From NCBI RefSeq assembly GCF_001942495.1, contig NZ_MKZS01000001.1, positions 5,542,161 to 5,574,961 on the forward strand: 32,801 nt of DNA, given 5' to 3'. Origin of the DNA: Moorena bouillonii PNG. Lineage in GTDB: Bacteria > Cyanobacteriota > Cyanobacteriia > Cyanobacteriales > Coleofasciculaceae. Under the pieces are notes generated by a model. The model was not told where the DNA came from. It saw nothing but the letters and a program-made list of their open reading frames with translations, and did no database searches. Shown here in pieces: positions 24,201 through 31,083 of this stretch. Numbering within the stretch: position 1 is the first letter of the stretch; each line of letters starts with the position of its first letter. The position numbers and the translations under genes are program-made.

Positions 24201-26196
24201 TTCGTTGCTTTCTGTCTTTAGCAGCAAAGAAAAATTCTTCAAATTGGTCAAATACTAAAACAACTAGGATATTATCTTCTGTTATTTGCCATAATGTCTT
24301 GAGAATTGCGGCTGTTGTTTCTAGAGTATTACCATGATACTTAATCAGTTTTTTTTCTGCCAGAGACTTGGCTAATTCTTTCCCCAATTCGGGAATCCAA
24401 TCGGTATAAACTTGCTGGAAAACCGTTAACACCTCACGGGAGCCAATCGTTTTTTGTTTCAAGGTGGGAATTAACCCAGCTTGGACAAGGGAACTTTTAC
24501 CTACTCCGGATGGACCATAAATTACCGTTAGTTTATGGTCACTACGGCCCATACGTTGCATTAAGCGATTGACATCCCCTTGTCTACCAGAGGCAGCAAT
24601 AGCTGGGGTGACAGAATTGTGGTAGTCTAGATCAGGTAATGCTGGGTTAGTTACCTGTTGTTTAGGCTGCAATCGACCAGCACCAATAAAGGCTCGAAAA
24701 TTGTACTGCTGCTCAATGGAGCGTCGTTCTTGTTTAACCCGAAAAGCCGTCAAATAGTTACCTTGTTGGCAGTAGGACTGGCGCAATTCTTCTAAAATCC
24801 GAATGTAAAGCTCTGGATCATACTGGGGTTTGGTTCTGGCTTTAGCCTTTTCCAGAGTTGTCAGACTGTCTTGGATTTTAGCTTGCTGCTGTTGCTGTTG
24901 CGATCGCGCGGCTCCACGATGCGATCGCGCTAGAGACAATAAATACCAACCTTGGTGAAATGAGCGCTCCCAATCACAATCGGTATCGAGTGAGCATGAG
25001 GTTGGTGTACAGAATTCAGACAATGCCTCTTCTAAGATTAACAGAGCCTGTTGGGCTAACTGTTGCGCGTTAGTCCAATCAGATTTCCATAAGGCGACTT
25101 CTGCTAAAAAGCCATAGGCTCGCGCTAGTCTAAAGGGATTACCATAGCTTTGATGGAGAGTCAAGGCTGTGTTAGCAACTGCTTCCAAGTCATCCCACTG
25201 TCCCAGTCGTTGCAGTACCTCTGCCCAAGCATTAATAAACTTGGCAACTAAGTCTGGTCGCTCAGCCTGTTCAAAGACCTTAATACATTGCTGATAATAC
25301 TCTGCGCCATGACCACAAGCGACTTGATGTTCAGCCCGATGTCTTTCAGCATAGGTACGCCACCATAATCCTAAATAGTACAGTAAGCATCCAACCCGCT
25401 CTGATGAGGAGGTGAATGTTTGGGGTTTTTCCTGGGTTGCCCTGGCTTCTGGCTCAATCTGCTGCCATTGGGCTAAACTACGCTGATAATGTTCCAGAGA
25501 CTCTTGTGATGACCCATCAGCGGCACGACCCAAGACAAATTCTAAGCTGGCTTCTAAGGGTGGGTCTAATCTGACCTTACGATGGTTTAGCTCATTCTGG
25601 GCTGACTTTAACTCCGTGCGGCGAGTGGAACCAATGCCCAAATTCAAGTCATCATTGTCTAGAAATCTGCCAGCACCAGAGTTTAATACTTTGCCATAGA
25701 CCTGATTGACCGTTTGCTCGATAAAATCAATTAACTCATCCGTTGCCATCTCAAAGCCAATGGGAGTAGCAGCCCAACTGGTGAAATCTGGTGCTACTCG
25801 CCTCAGCTTGTGCTGGACCTGATCGGTTACCCATAACACCAGGGGGAAGGGGAAGGTTTTGCGAAATTCATCCCGTGCATTATTGGTAGAAACCAATAGC
25901 CGATCAATATCCCTGACTAATTCCAAATTGTGAACAATAAGGGCATCGGGTAGTTCTGAAGTAAGTTCCGCTTGAACATTGCTATAGAGGTTAAGAGCCG
26001 ATGAGGCCAAAGCCCTGGAGTGAAACTTAATCTGGTAGCGTTCTGTCAGTTGTTGTGTTAAGCGCTGCCGCAATGATTGATAATTACAACGGGCTAAAAT
26101 CAGAGAAAATTGTCCCTGAGAAAATGCGATCGCCCGTGCTAGCATTCTTAATGATTCATTGTTATTGCCATTGAAATCTCTGGGTTGGAGCGTCAT
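21277..26196 (-). CDS. nSTAND NTPase with 14 WD40 repeats
   Basis: 1639 residues from ATG 26196 (MTLQPRDFNGNNNESLRMLA); an ATG 30 codons upstream is less typical. The N-terminal 500 residues include an effector-like region (RAIAFSQGQFSLILARCNY) and helical TPR-like repeats. A STAND ATPase follows, with P-loop GPSGVGKSS near residue 560 and Walker B VLVFDQFEEF near 650, then a winged-helix-like region and a charged coiled coil (ELKQALHQEQKERRRAEIAE). From about 976 to 1580 there are 14 WD40 repeats of 41 residues (FSPDG..LASAS.DGTIKLW), enough for two seven-blade propellers. Such proteins are signalling switches: ligand sensing by the WD40 part, NTP-driven assembly, effector at the N-terminus. 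Some act in antiphage defence; this one's effector is not identified. The gene's 3' end overlaps the heptamer repeat. Confidence 0.88.
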   Translation of the reverse strand: MTLQPRDFNGNNNESLRMLARAIAFSQGQFSLILARCNYQSLRQRLTQQLTERYQIKFHSRALASSALNLYSNVQAELTSELPDALIVHNLELVRDIDRLLVSTNNARDEFRKTFPFPLVLWVTDQVQHKLRRVAPDFTSWAATPIGFEMATDELIDFIEQTVNQVYGKVLNSGAGRFLDNDDLNLGIGSTRRTELKSAQNELNHRKVRLDPPLEASLEFVLGRAADGSSQESLEHYQRSLAQWQQIEPEARATQEKPQTFTSSSERVGCLLYYLGLWWRTYAERHRAEHQVACGHGAEYYQQCIKVFEQAERPDLVAKFINAWAEVLQRLGQWDDLEAVANTALTLHQSYGNPFRLARAYGFLAEVALWKSDWTNAQQLAQQALLILEEALSEFCTPTSCSLDTDCDWERSFHQGWYLLSLARSHRGAARSQQQQQQAKIQDSLTTLEKAKARTKPQYDPELYIRILEELRQSYCQQGNYLTAFRVKQERRSIEQQYNFRAFIGAGRLQPKQQVTNPALPDLDYHNSVTPAIAASGRQGDVNRLMQRMGRSDHKLTVIYGPSGVGKSSLVQAGLIPTLKQKTIGSREVLTVFQQVYTDWIPELGKELAKSLAEKKLIKYHGNTLETTAAILKTLWQITEDNILVVLVFDQFEEFFFAAKDRKQRMVFYEFMKSCLNIPYIKIILSLREDDLHYLLECNRLIQLDVINNNILDKTILYYLGNFSPKQTKSVIKSLTEHTAFSLEPTLTDALVKDLAGDTNEVLPIELQVVGAQLQAEKITTLADYIAKGPKEKLVERYLETAIKDCGEENERITKLVLYLLTDENGMRPLKTQAELAEDLDLEEEQMDLVMEVLVGSGLVFEVPEYPADRYQLVHDYLVSFIRQGQEPQILAELKLTKEELKQALHQEQKERRRAEIAEIKALSSLSQALLSSHDQLGALIASVKAGKRLLTTEVAPDIKQQQVNQLQEIINNLQECNRLEGHDAGVFGVCLSPDGKLITSASEDGTIRIWGINGKALASCRGHNEQVFSISFSPNGEMFASASADGTIKLWQRDGKLLKTLRGHKNQVFNISFSPDGNTIAAASKDGTIQLWHPNGTRIKTLTRFGPANFGISFSPDGKSLAIASEDGTIKLWNLDSSWPKIFNRHARGVLSVCFSPDGQMLASGSWDGTAKLWSIDGKELNSIDNYGLPVYRVRFSPDGQLLALASKDDRIRLYNLDGIKLKTFRGHKGSVCGVSFSPDGRLLASASVDKTIRLWSLKGIGLNTQQSHTGKLIGFCFNSTGQQYASASEDKTVKLWNLDGTLLRTFSGHEASVRSVSFSPKAKLLATASVDGIIKIWHLNGALLQTFPAHGLSIRSLSFSPDAKILASAGNDRIIKLWGIDDKYGQDNGVLINTLNGHLAKILTIRFSQDGQMLASAGEDKTIKRWHLDGSLIDTIPAHSLKIVCLRFSGDGEIMASASSDKTVKLWSLDGKLITTLQGHQAGVRGVVFSPDSQMIASVSSDRTVKLWTRDGKEFKTLKGHLAPVCNACFLADGQTLVSVSEDGTAKIWNIDGTEIKTVGGPINGSTVLGVKPGQGIVTRGSHTAMSDLSSDLSSDLKDLLVKGCYWISDYLNHNPTLSESDRKLCDGILPEMLNRE

Positions 26197-26368
26197 ATTT
26201 ATTCCAACGGTTGTGCTTCTGCCAGAATCTGATTTACGCCCTGACCATCCCCTCTGCTGATCTTGGTAGCCATGGAGCGCGTTCATGGGGGGGTTTCTAC
26301 CATTATTGACTACTGAAAACCATTAGGGTTTCCACCCTTGGTCAACGGTTGTGGTTTCCAAGGGTAGC

Positions 26369-26443
26369 ACGTTCGCGTAGCGTGGCCGTTCGCGTAGCGT
26401 GGCCGTTCGCGTAGCGTGGCCAAAAGGCCAAAAGGCCAAAAGG
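26369..26443. repeat. Three tandem copies of the 17-bp TTCGCG-family repeat
   Basis: GTTCGCGTAGCGTGGCC three times without interruption, then three copies of AAAAGGCC. The single unit is dispersed through the window; this is the only tandem run. Confidence 0.93.
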
Positions 26444-26619
26444 CCAGTGTATTAATACAAGGGTTTGATACCCATCTTCACCTTTTACTAGCCTTTGCTG
26501 CAACACCTGAAACAGTCATTCCCATTAATCACCAGTAACGGCTGGCACCAGAACGTCCCGTTGCGTAGGGATCACTTCTTCCAAACAACTTCCTATAGGA
26601 AGTTGGTCTATTATACCAC

Positions 26620-26760
26620 GTTTTTTTGGTTGGTTGGTTGAACGCGATCGCGTGGCCAATAGGCCAAGGTTGGTTGGTTGAACGCGATCGCGTGGCCAAT
26701 AGGCCAAGGTGGTTTGGTGGGTTGGTTGGTTGAAGGTGGTTTGGTGGGTTGGTTCTGGGT
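26620..26760. repeat. HIP1-containing tandem repeat block (upstream)
   Basis: Repeats of GGTTGGTTGAACGCGATCGC then GTGGCCAATAGGCCAA, followed by GGTGGTTTGGTGGGTTGG units. A related block with the same AACGCGATCGCGTGGCC core follows the gene at 27450-27590. Confidence 0.9.
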
Positions 26761-26861
26761 CGGATTACCATTTGAGATCATAGCCGTTGCCATGGGATCT
26801 GATATGGTAGGCAAGGTTAGAAGAAAATCAGTTTTGAGTGCAATAGTTTAGGAGTAAAACC

Positions 26862-27446
26862 ATGGTACTAGTTAACTCGACAATGTTGCCCTTAGGGAGC
26901 AAAGCACCAGAGTTTCAGTTACCAGATGCAGTGTCTGGCAAGACGATTTCCTTAGAGACCTTTGCGGGTAAACAGGGGTTACTGGTCATGTTTATCTGCC
27001 GCCATTGTCCTTTTGTTAAACATGTACAGGGAGAATTGGCCAAGTTAGGGAAAGACTATGCCGATGCTAATATCGGTATGGTGGCGATTAGCGCTAATGA
27101 TGCGGATAATTACCCAGATGATGCTCCCGATAAACTTAAGGAAATGGCTCAGGAGCTGGGATTCACCTTTCCCTTCTGTTATGATCAGAGTCAGGAAACC
27201 GCTCAGGCTTATACAGCTGCTTGTACCCCAGATTTTTTTCTATTCGATGCTAACCAGGAGCTAGTTTACCGAGGTCAATTGGATGATAGTCGTCCTAGTA
27301 ATGGTATACCAGTTACTGGTAAGGATTTACGAGCAGCTATTGATGCGGTGCTAGGGTCGCAACCGGTGAATTCTGAGCAAAAGCCTAGTATTGGTTGCAA
27401 TATTAAGTGGAAGCCGGGGAATGAACCAGCTTATTTTGGTGTTTGA
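26862..27446 (+). CDS. Thioredoxin-fold / AhpC-TSA-like protein
   Basis: 194 residues. It opens LPLGSKAPEFQLPDAVSGKT, the standard peroxiredoxin-like start, and continues to VMFICRHCPFVKH, where a thioredoxin-fold active site reads RHCPF (a single resolving-type Cys instead of CxxC). YDQSQETAQAYTAACTPDFF and YRGQLDDSRP are typical of the TlpA/AhpC-TSA-like family widespread in cyanobacteria and marine bacteria. It probably reduces peroxides or acts as a thiol oxidoreductase in the cytoplasm. GGAG at 26850-26853 is a good ribosome-binding site, eight bases before the ATG. Similar repeats on both sides isolate it from neighbours. Confidence 0.88.
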   Translation: MVLVNSTMLPLGSKAPEFQLPDAVSGKTISLETFAGKQGLLVMFICRHCPFVKHVQGELAKLGKDYADANIGMVAISANDADNYPDDAPDKLKEMAQELGFTFPFCYDQSQETAQAYTAACTPDFFLFDANQELVYRGQLDDSRPSNGIPVTGKDLRAAIDAVLGSQPVNSEQKPSIGCNIKWKPGNEPAYFGV

Positions 27447-27449
27447 TAT

Positions 27450-27590
27450 GTTGTTGAAGGTTGAACGCGATCGCGTGGCCAAAGGCCAAGGTTGTTTGGT
27501 TGAACGCGATCGCGTGGCCTTTTGGCCAAGGTTGAACGCGATCGCGTGGCCTTTTGGCCAAGGTTGTTTGGTTGAAGGTTACAGGTTTAA
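27450..27590. repeat. HIP1-containing tandem repeat block (downstream)
   Basis: Three units of AACGCGATCGCGTGGCC with GGTTGTTTGGTTG spacers and palindromic GGCCTTTTGGCC or GGCCAAAGGCC tails. No coding frame is credible. The bases after it, up to 27724, show only AT-rich sequence and CTACTCCC heptamers. Confidence 0.9.
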
Positions 27591-27724
27591 GGTTTAAGCT
27601 AAATTTGTGAGTCAGCTCAATTCCTTTTGATTACTAATATCCTAATGGGTAATATAGCAATCCGTGTAGGAATTGTGATAATTTTTGATGCCATATTCTC
27701 TACTCCTTCCAGAGCCGCTGTTCC

Positions 27725-28291
27725 CTACTCCCTACTCCCTGTTCCCTTTGCTAATTGCTGTGACTTCTGCAGCCACTTTTCTTTAGTTAGTATCCAACGA
27801 TTTACTGTTTGATTAAAGTTGATCAAGCCTGGTGTAGTTTCATAGGTTTTAAGAAGCTCAAACCCAGCTTTATGTAACGTTTTATTGGGAGCTGTTTTGA
27901 GAGCATAAGGCTCACAAAACAGGTTTTGCAAATGGAATTTAGTAAAATAGCAAGAAATTGATTCGTTAATAAAATATGTGCCATTGCCGCTTCTTCGTTT
28001 CTCTGGTTGCCAAAGGTGTAAATGCATGAATGCTTCTTGACCATAGATAATTTTGTTGAGATTAGAATGCCCAACAGGAGTATCGTCTATTTCCCAGATG
28101 ACGTAGTATAATCTTCTGTGTTCTACTGGCCGTTCAAAATCTTCAAGCAGTATTTGACGCCACTTGTCCGAATTTGGAAGTTTACTTGGCTCTACCCCCA
28201 TTCCCCTGAGAAATTCGTGGTCAGCATTTAGGAAATAGTTTATCATTAAGTCAATATCACTGGCTTCAAATTCTCTAATACTTCGTTTCAA
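27725..28291 (-). CDS. GNAT family N-acetyltransferase
   Basis: 188 residues. MKRSIREFEASDIDLMINYF is a common GNAT opening. LYYVIWEIDDTPVGHSNLNK is the central strand pair, HLHLWQPEKRRSGNGTYFIN the acetyl-CoA pyrophosphate-binding loop (RRSGNGT in place of Q/RxxGxG/A), and YALKTAPNKTLHKAGFEL the C-terminal motif typical of RimJ-like acetyltransferases. The substrate is not evident. The last six residues (KGTGSRE) are encoded by the CTCCCTA heptamer repeat, so the natural C-terminus has been extended or replaced. Confidence 0.78.
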   Translation of the reverse strand: MKRSIREFEASDIDLMINYFLNADHEFLRGMGVEPSKLPNSDKWRQILLEDFERPVEHRRLYYVIWEIDDTPVGHSNLNKIIYGQEAFMHLHLWQPEKRRSGNGTYFINESISCYFTKFHLQNLFCEPYALKTAPNKTLHKAGFELLKTYETTPGLINFNQTVNRWILTKEKWLQKSQQLAKGTGSRE

Positions 28292-28575
28292 ATGTCTCTC
28301 CTATTTGAATAATAGTTCTGGCTAGCGGTTCAACTTTCTTAGAGACTGTTTATAAAGTAAATCTTAGACAGTTATAGTCTTGACTATTGGTGGGTTACGG
28401 CGGATAATTATCTTAAAAGGTGAGCTTTGACAGTACTCGCCGCCTAACCCACCCTACGCCAGGATTTCAGCCAAGTTTAACAAACAGTCTCTTACCCCGA
28501 CTCCCGACTCCCGACTCCCGACTCCCGAAAACCCCAAGGGCGGCGTACCTCACCGAACTGAGAACTGTTAAAAAA
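28292..28575. other. Spacer with MITE and heptamer repeat
   Basis: Between the GNAT and HxlR genes. It holds the 150-bp MITE (28342-28491), four GACTCCC heptamers (28499-28527) and a half-arm CGTACCTCACC at 28541 that resembles the GAGGTAC MITE family. No gene. Confidence 0.7.
28342..28491. mobile_element. IS5-like MITE with TTA target duplication
   Basis: Terminal inverted repeats GAGACTGTTT on the left and AAACAGTCTC on the right, extended imperfectly inwards, with flanking direct TTA (28339-28341 and 28492-28494). A 3-bp TNA duplication and GAG ends fit the IS5 superfamily. The inside holds a further inverted pair, GGTGGGTTACGGCGG and CGCCGCCTAACCCACC (28389-28453), a sequence common in cyanobacterial genomes. 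There is no transposase. Confidence 0.82.
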
Positions 28576-29034
28576 TTATATATTATATTCCTCTGCCCAT
28601 TTCTTTAGCTCCTCCAGAAATCTCAGGGCTGTTCGACCAAAATCTGTGATCTCATAGGCCACAGCGATGGGTTTGGTACTGATGACGTTACGGTTGACTA
28701 AGCCCGTATCCTCCATTTCTCTAAGCCGCTGGGTCACCATTTTTTTGCTAGCTCCGCCGATCTGGCGCGCTAGATCGTTGAACCGCATCGGGCCATCCTT
28801 GAGATGCCAAAGAATCGATCCTTTCCATTTGCCACCCAAAATCCGCATTCCACGCTCGATTGGACAGGGGCTGAGACAGGGATCAATGGCTTTCTTGATG
28901 CGTTCGCTATCGGTTTTGATCTCGATGTCGCTATCTGTGTCGATGTCGATATCGCTATCAATTTCGATTGTGCGTTCGCGTAGCGGCTCCCTAGGAGCAT
29001 CGCTATCTGTTTCCATGTCTATGACGGAACTCAT
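28576..29034 (-). CDS. HxlR-family transcriptional regulator with acidic repeat N-terminus
   Basis: 152 residues. Residues 52-150 are a typical HxlR winged helix: CLSPCPIERGMRILGGKWKG, FNDLARQIGGASKKMVTQRL, REMEDTGLVNRNV and a closing helix FLEELKKWAEEY. The conserved Cys in SPC could sense thiol-reactive electrophiles, as in YodB/HypR-type members. The first 50 residues are unusual: an acidic run (DSDIDIDTDSDIEI) from short tandem repeats, and a piece (APREPLRER) from a TTCGCG-family palindrome at 28972-28997. A start nearer residue 40 would give the usual family length. It is divergent from the mdaB-like gene, which it probably controls. Confidence 0.83.
   Translation of the reverse strand: MSSVIDMETDSDAPREPLRERTIEIDSDIDIDTDSDIEIKTDSERIKKAIDPCLSPCPIERGMRILGGKWKGSILWHLKDGPMRFNDLARQIGGASKKMVTQRLREMEDTGLVNRNVISTKPIAVAYEITDFGRTALRFLEELKKWAEEYNI
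28972..28997. repeat. TTCGCG-family palindrome in frame in the HxlR gene
   Basis: GCGTTCGCGTAGCGGCTCCC followed by TAGGAG. It is translated in frame near the N-terminus of the regulator. Confidence 0.7.
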
Positions 29035-29046
29035 TTTTTATACCTG

Positions 29047-29115
29047 GTTACTAAACGTCTACTAGTTGACTATCGTAACTTAAATTTTTACCATGAAGCA
29101 ATACATGAAGCAATA
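29047..29115. promoter_or_regulatory. Divergent control region between the HxlR and mdaB genes
   Basis: An inverted pair, GTTACTAAACG ... CTATCGTAAC (29047-29079), and a perfect direct repeat, CATGAAGCAATA (29092-29103 and 29104-29115), lie between the two starts. Either could be the HxlR operator. HxlR proteins bind close to their own and divergent target promoters. The exact boxes are not resolved. Confidence 0.4.
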
Positions 29116-29150
29116 ACTGTACACATTATCTGATGGGGGGAAGTAATCTG

Positions 29151-29768
29151 ATGAAAACCTTGCTTTTGATTTTGGGCAAAGAGACTAAGGAGTTCGCTAA
29201 AGGCCGCTACAATCAAGGTCTTTTCGAGATAGCGGTGGAGATATTGAAAGATCAATACGAGCTACTGACCACTGTTGTGGAAGAAGGCTACAACATTCCA
29301 GAGGAGATTGCGAAATTCAAGCAAGCTGATGGGGTCATTTTTCAGTACCCAGTGTACTGGTTCATGATGCCGTCAACCCTAAAGCGTTACATAGACGATG
29401 TCTACGCCTATGGTGAGTTTTTCGGGCACAGTAATGGCTCATACGGATCGGGTGGCCTGATGAATGGCAAGAAATTCATGCTGTCTACTACATGGAATGC
29501 GCCCGCCGACGTCTTTAACAATCCGAATAGTTTTTTTGAAGGACGCTCACTACAAGAAGTGCTCCTGCCCATGCGTAAGAGCCATGAGTTTTGTGGCTTC
29601 AAGGAATTGCCCCATTTCGCCTGCTACAACGTCATCAAAAATCCAGAATTTGAGGCTGACCGAGACCGGTACATCAGTCACCTAAAGATGGTGTTTCTTG
29701 ACCCCGACCATGATTTAGGTGTTGAAGTAGCCGAGCCTCTTTCTGCTCCGTGCTCCAAAGCTCTTTAA
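29151..29768 (+). CDS. mdaB: NAD(P)H-dependent quinone/flavin oxidoreductase, MdaB-like
   Basis: 205 residues from ATG 29151 (MKTLLLILGKETKEFAKGRY); a purine-rich GGGGGGAAG lies about 10 bases upstream, which favours this over the ATG at 29133. A flavodoxin fold, MdaB/KefF-type: FQYPVYWFMMPSTLKRYIDD is the conserved FMN-binding segment, MNGKKFMLSTTWNAP the next strand with the WNAP signature of MdaB, and LPHFACYNVIKNPEF the C-terminal part. Such enzymes reduce quinones by two electrons and protect against electrophiles. It is followed by the GST after 38 bases, forming an operon, and divergent from the HxlR regulator. Confidence 0.85.
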   Translation: MKTLLLILGKETKEFAKGRYNQGLFEIAVEILKDQYELLTTVVEEGYNIPEEIAKFKQADGVIFQYPVYWFMMPSTLKRYIDDVYAYGEFFGHSNGSYGSGGLMNGKKFMLSTTWNAPADVFNNPNSFFEGRSLQEVLLPMRKSHEFCGFKELPHFACYNVIKNPEFEADRDRYISHLKMVFLDPDHDLGVEVAEPLSAPCSKAL

Positions 29769-29806
29769 AACTAACTCTTAGTAAGTATCTCATCCAAAGA
29801 AAAATC

Positions 29807-30526
29807 ATGACGAAACAAGCTGAGATTCATCTCTACACCGCATCGACTATGAACGGATGGAAGCCGCTGATCTTTCTTGAAGAAGCAGAGGTGGACTATG
29901 AGATGACCTATATTGACTTTTCCAAAAAAGAACAAAAGTCAGACTGGTACAAGTCTCTTAACCCCAATGGGCGCATCCCGACCATCGTGGATCGTGGTAA
30001 TGACGATTTTGTGGTTTTTGAGTCGGGTGCGATTCTTTGGTATCTAGCTGAGAAATATCAAAAGTTCCTTCCCGAGGGGGAAAAAGCTCGATCCCAAGCA
30101 CTTCAGTGGCTGATGTTTCAGATGAGTGGCATTGGACCGATGATGGGTCAAGCTATGTACTTTCAGCGGATTGCAGAACCTCAAGGGCATCGTGATGAAT
30201 TTGCCATCAAGCGCTATGGGTCAGAATCACGAAGGCTGCTGGAAGTCTTGGATCAGCAGCTTGAGGGGAAAAGTTATATCCTTGGTAATGACTTCACTAT
30301 TGTAGATATGGCCACTTATCCTTGGGCACGAGCTTATTACTGGGCGAAAGTATCGGTGGATGGGCTGAACAACCTTCAAGGCTGGTTTGAGCGTATTGAT
30401 GCTCGACCTGCAACTCAACGTGCACTAGAGCTCCCGAAACCTTTTCCTGCTTTTTTTGGAAAAGGGGATGTGGCTGCAGCAGAAGCGGCTAATTCTGCAC
30501 GTTTTCAAAGTGATGTTAAACCATAA
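29807..30526 (+). CDS. Glutathione S-transferase family protein
   Basis: 239 residues from ATG 29807 (MTKQAEIHLYTASTMNGWKP); an in-frame ATG at 29750 lies inside the upstream gene and is unlikely. The N-terminal thioredoxin fold carries NPNGRIPTIVD (cis-Pro) and FESGAILWYLAEK (glutathione-binding E/S-G). The C-terminal helical domain has FTIVDMATYPWARAYYW, the N-capping and hydrophobic staple motif of GSTs. It resembles the YfcG/YghU-like group that acts on disulfides or peroxides. Its position behind the quinone reductase suggests a shared role in electrophile detoxification. Confidence 0.88.
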   Translation: MTKQAEIHLYTASTMNGWKPLIFLEEAEVDYEMTYIDFSKKEQKSDWYKSLNPNGRIPTIVDRGNDDFVVFESGAILWYLAEKYQKFLPEGEKARSQALQWLMFQMSGIGPMMGQAMYFQRIAEPQGHRDEFAIKRYGSESRRLLEVLDQQLEGKSYILGNDFTIVDMATYPWARAYYWAKVSVDGLNNLQGWFERIDARPATQRALELPKPFPAFFGKGDVAAAEAANSARFQSDVKP

Positions 30527-31083
30527 GCCATGGATGATGGAAACAAAAATTAACACTCGGGGAAATAAAAATGTGATAAAATCCTAGTCGTTGATCAGGG
30601 AAGATTGGGCAAAATTTTTGTCCAAGGTGTTTGTTTGCCAAAAATGTTGGTCAAAAATAAGCACATCCCTTGATTTGATCCAATAAAAGGCTATCTATAC
30701 CTTTTTGACTGTTTACAGTTAACTGTTAACCGTTAACTATTGATTGCCCCGGGGTCTTCTTTTTAGGGTTAGATATAGAGGATTATTAAGGGATAAATTC
30801 TGTCAAAATCCCGAAGAGTTGGGGAAAATTCAGCTCCTATCCTCTTGAGATCTGCCCCCCTCAGTCTAAATCGAGCAATGTTACAGCTGTGCCGATCTTC
30901 CGGTGGTAAGGTCGGGAGCAACTGAACAGTGAACCAAACTATACACCTTATATCTTCTTTGATTAACACTGAAAAGTCAACCAAACTGTACAGGTTACAT
31001 CTTCAGGTGCGCTTGACCTTGGCGAATTTAATTCTTAATAGGTCAAGGGCACCTAATTAACGTCTTATCAACACGAAAAACCA
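30527..31083. other. Spacer before the MscS gene
   Basis: No gene is supported. It has alternating TTAAC/GTTAA palindromes (ACAGTTAACTGTTAACCGTT, 30713-30732), an AT-rich part, and the degenerate family B palindrome at 31006-31053, 31 bases before the channel gene start. Confidence 0.6.
31006..31053. repeat. Palindrome, family B copy 3 (degenerate)
   Basis: GGTGCGCTTGACCT, then GGCGAATTTAATTC, then AGGTCAAGGGCACC. The outer arms pair (GGTGC...GCACC, TTGACCT/AGGTCAA). The centre matches the other two family B copies. Confidence 0.75.

Larger units (their letters stand above)
26287..26861. other. Repeat-rich spacer between the WD40 gene and the thioredoxin-like gene
   Basis: Contains three tandem 17-mers GTTCGCGTAGCGTGGCC (26369-26420), three AAAAGGCC units (26421-26443), and a block of TTGGTTGG plus AACGCGATCGCGTGGCCAAT units (26620-26760) with two HIP1 octamers. 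The last 60 bases hold the start region of the thioredoxin-like gene. No real ORF. Confidence 0.8.

Noticed and set aside
26525-26814. Minus-strand ORFs in the TTGGTTGG repeats
   Set aside because: The translated products are only repeat-encoded NQPTKP-type peptides with no start signals.
28667-29065. 132-codon plus-strand ORF opposite the HxlR gene
   Set aside because: It mirrors the repeat-rich regulator gene (Ser/Met-rich translation of the acidic repeats) and has no independent support.
30769-30984. 71-codon minus-strand ORF before the MscS gene
   Set aside because: No ribosome-binding site, no family resemblance and ordinary spacer composition; kept as non-coding.
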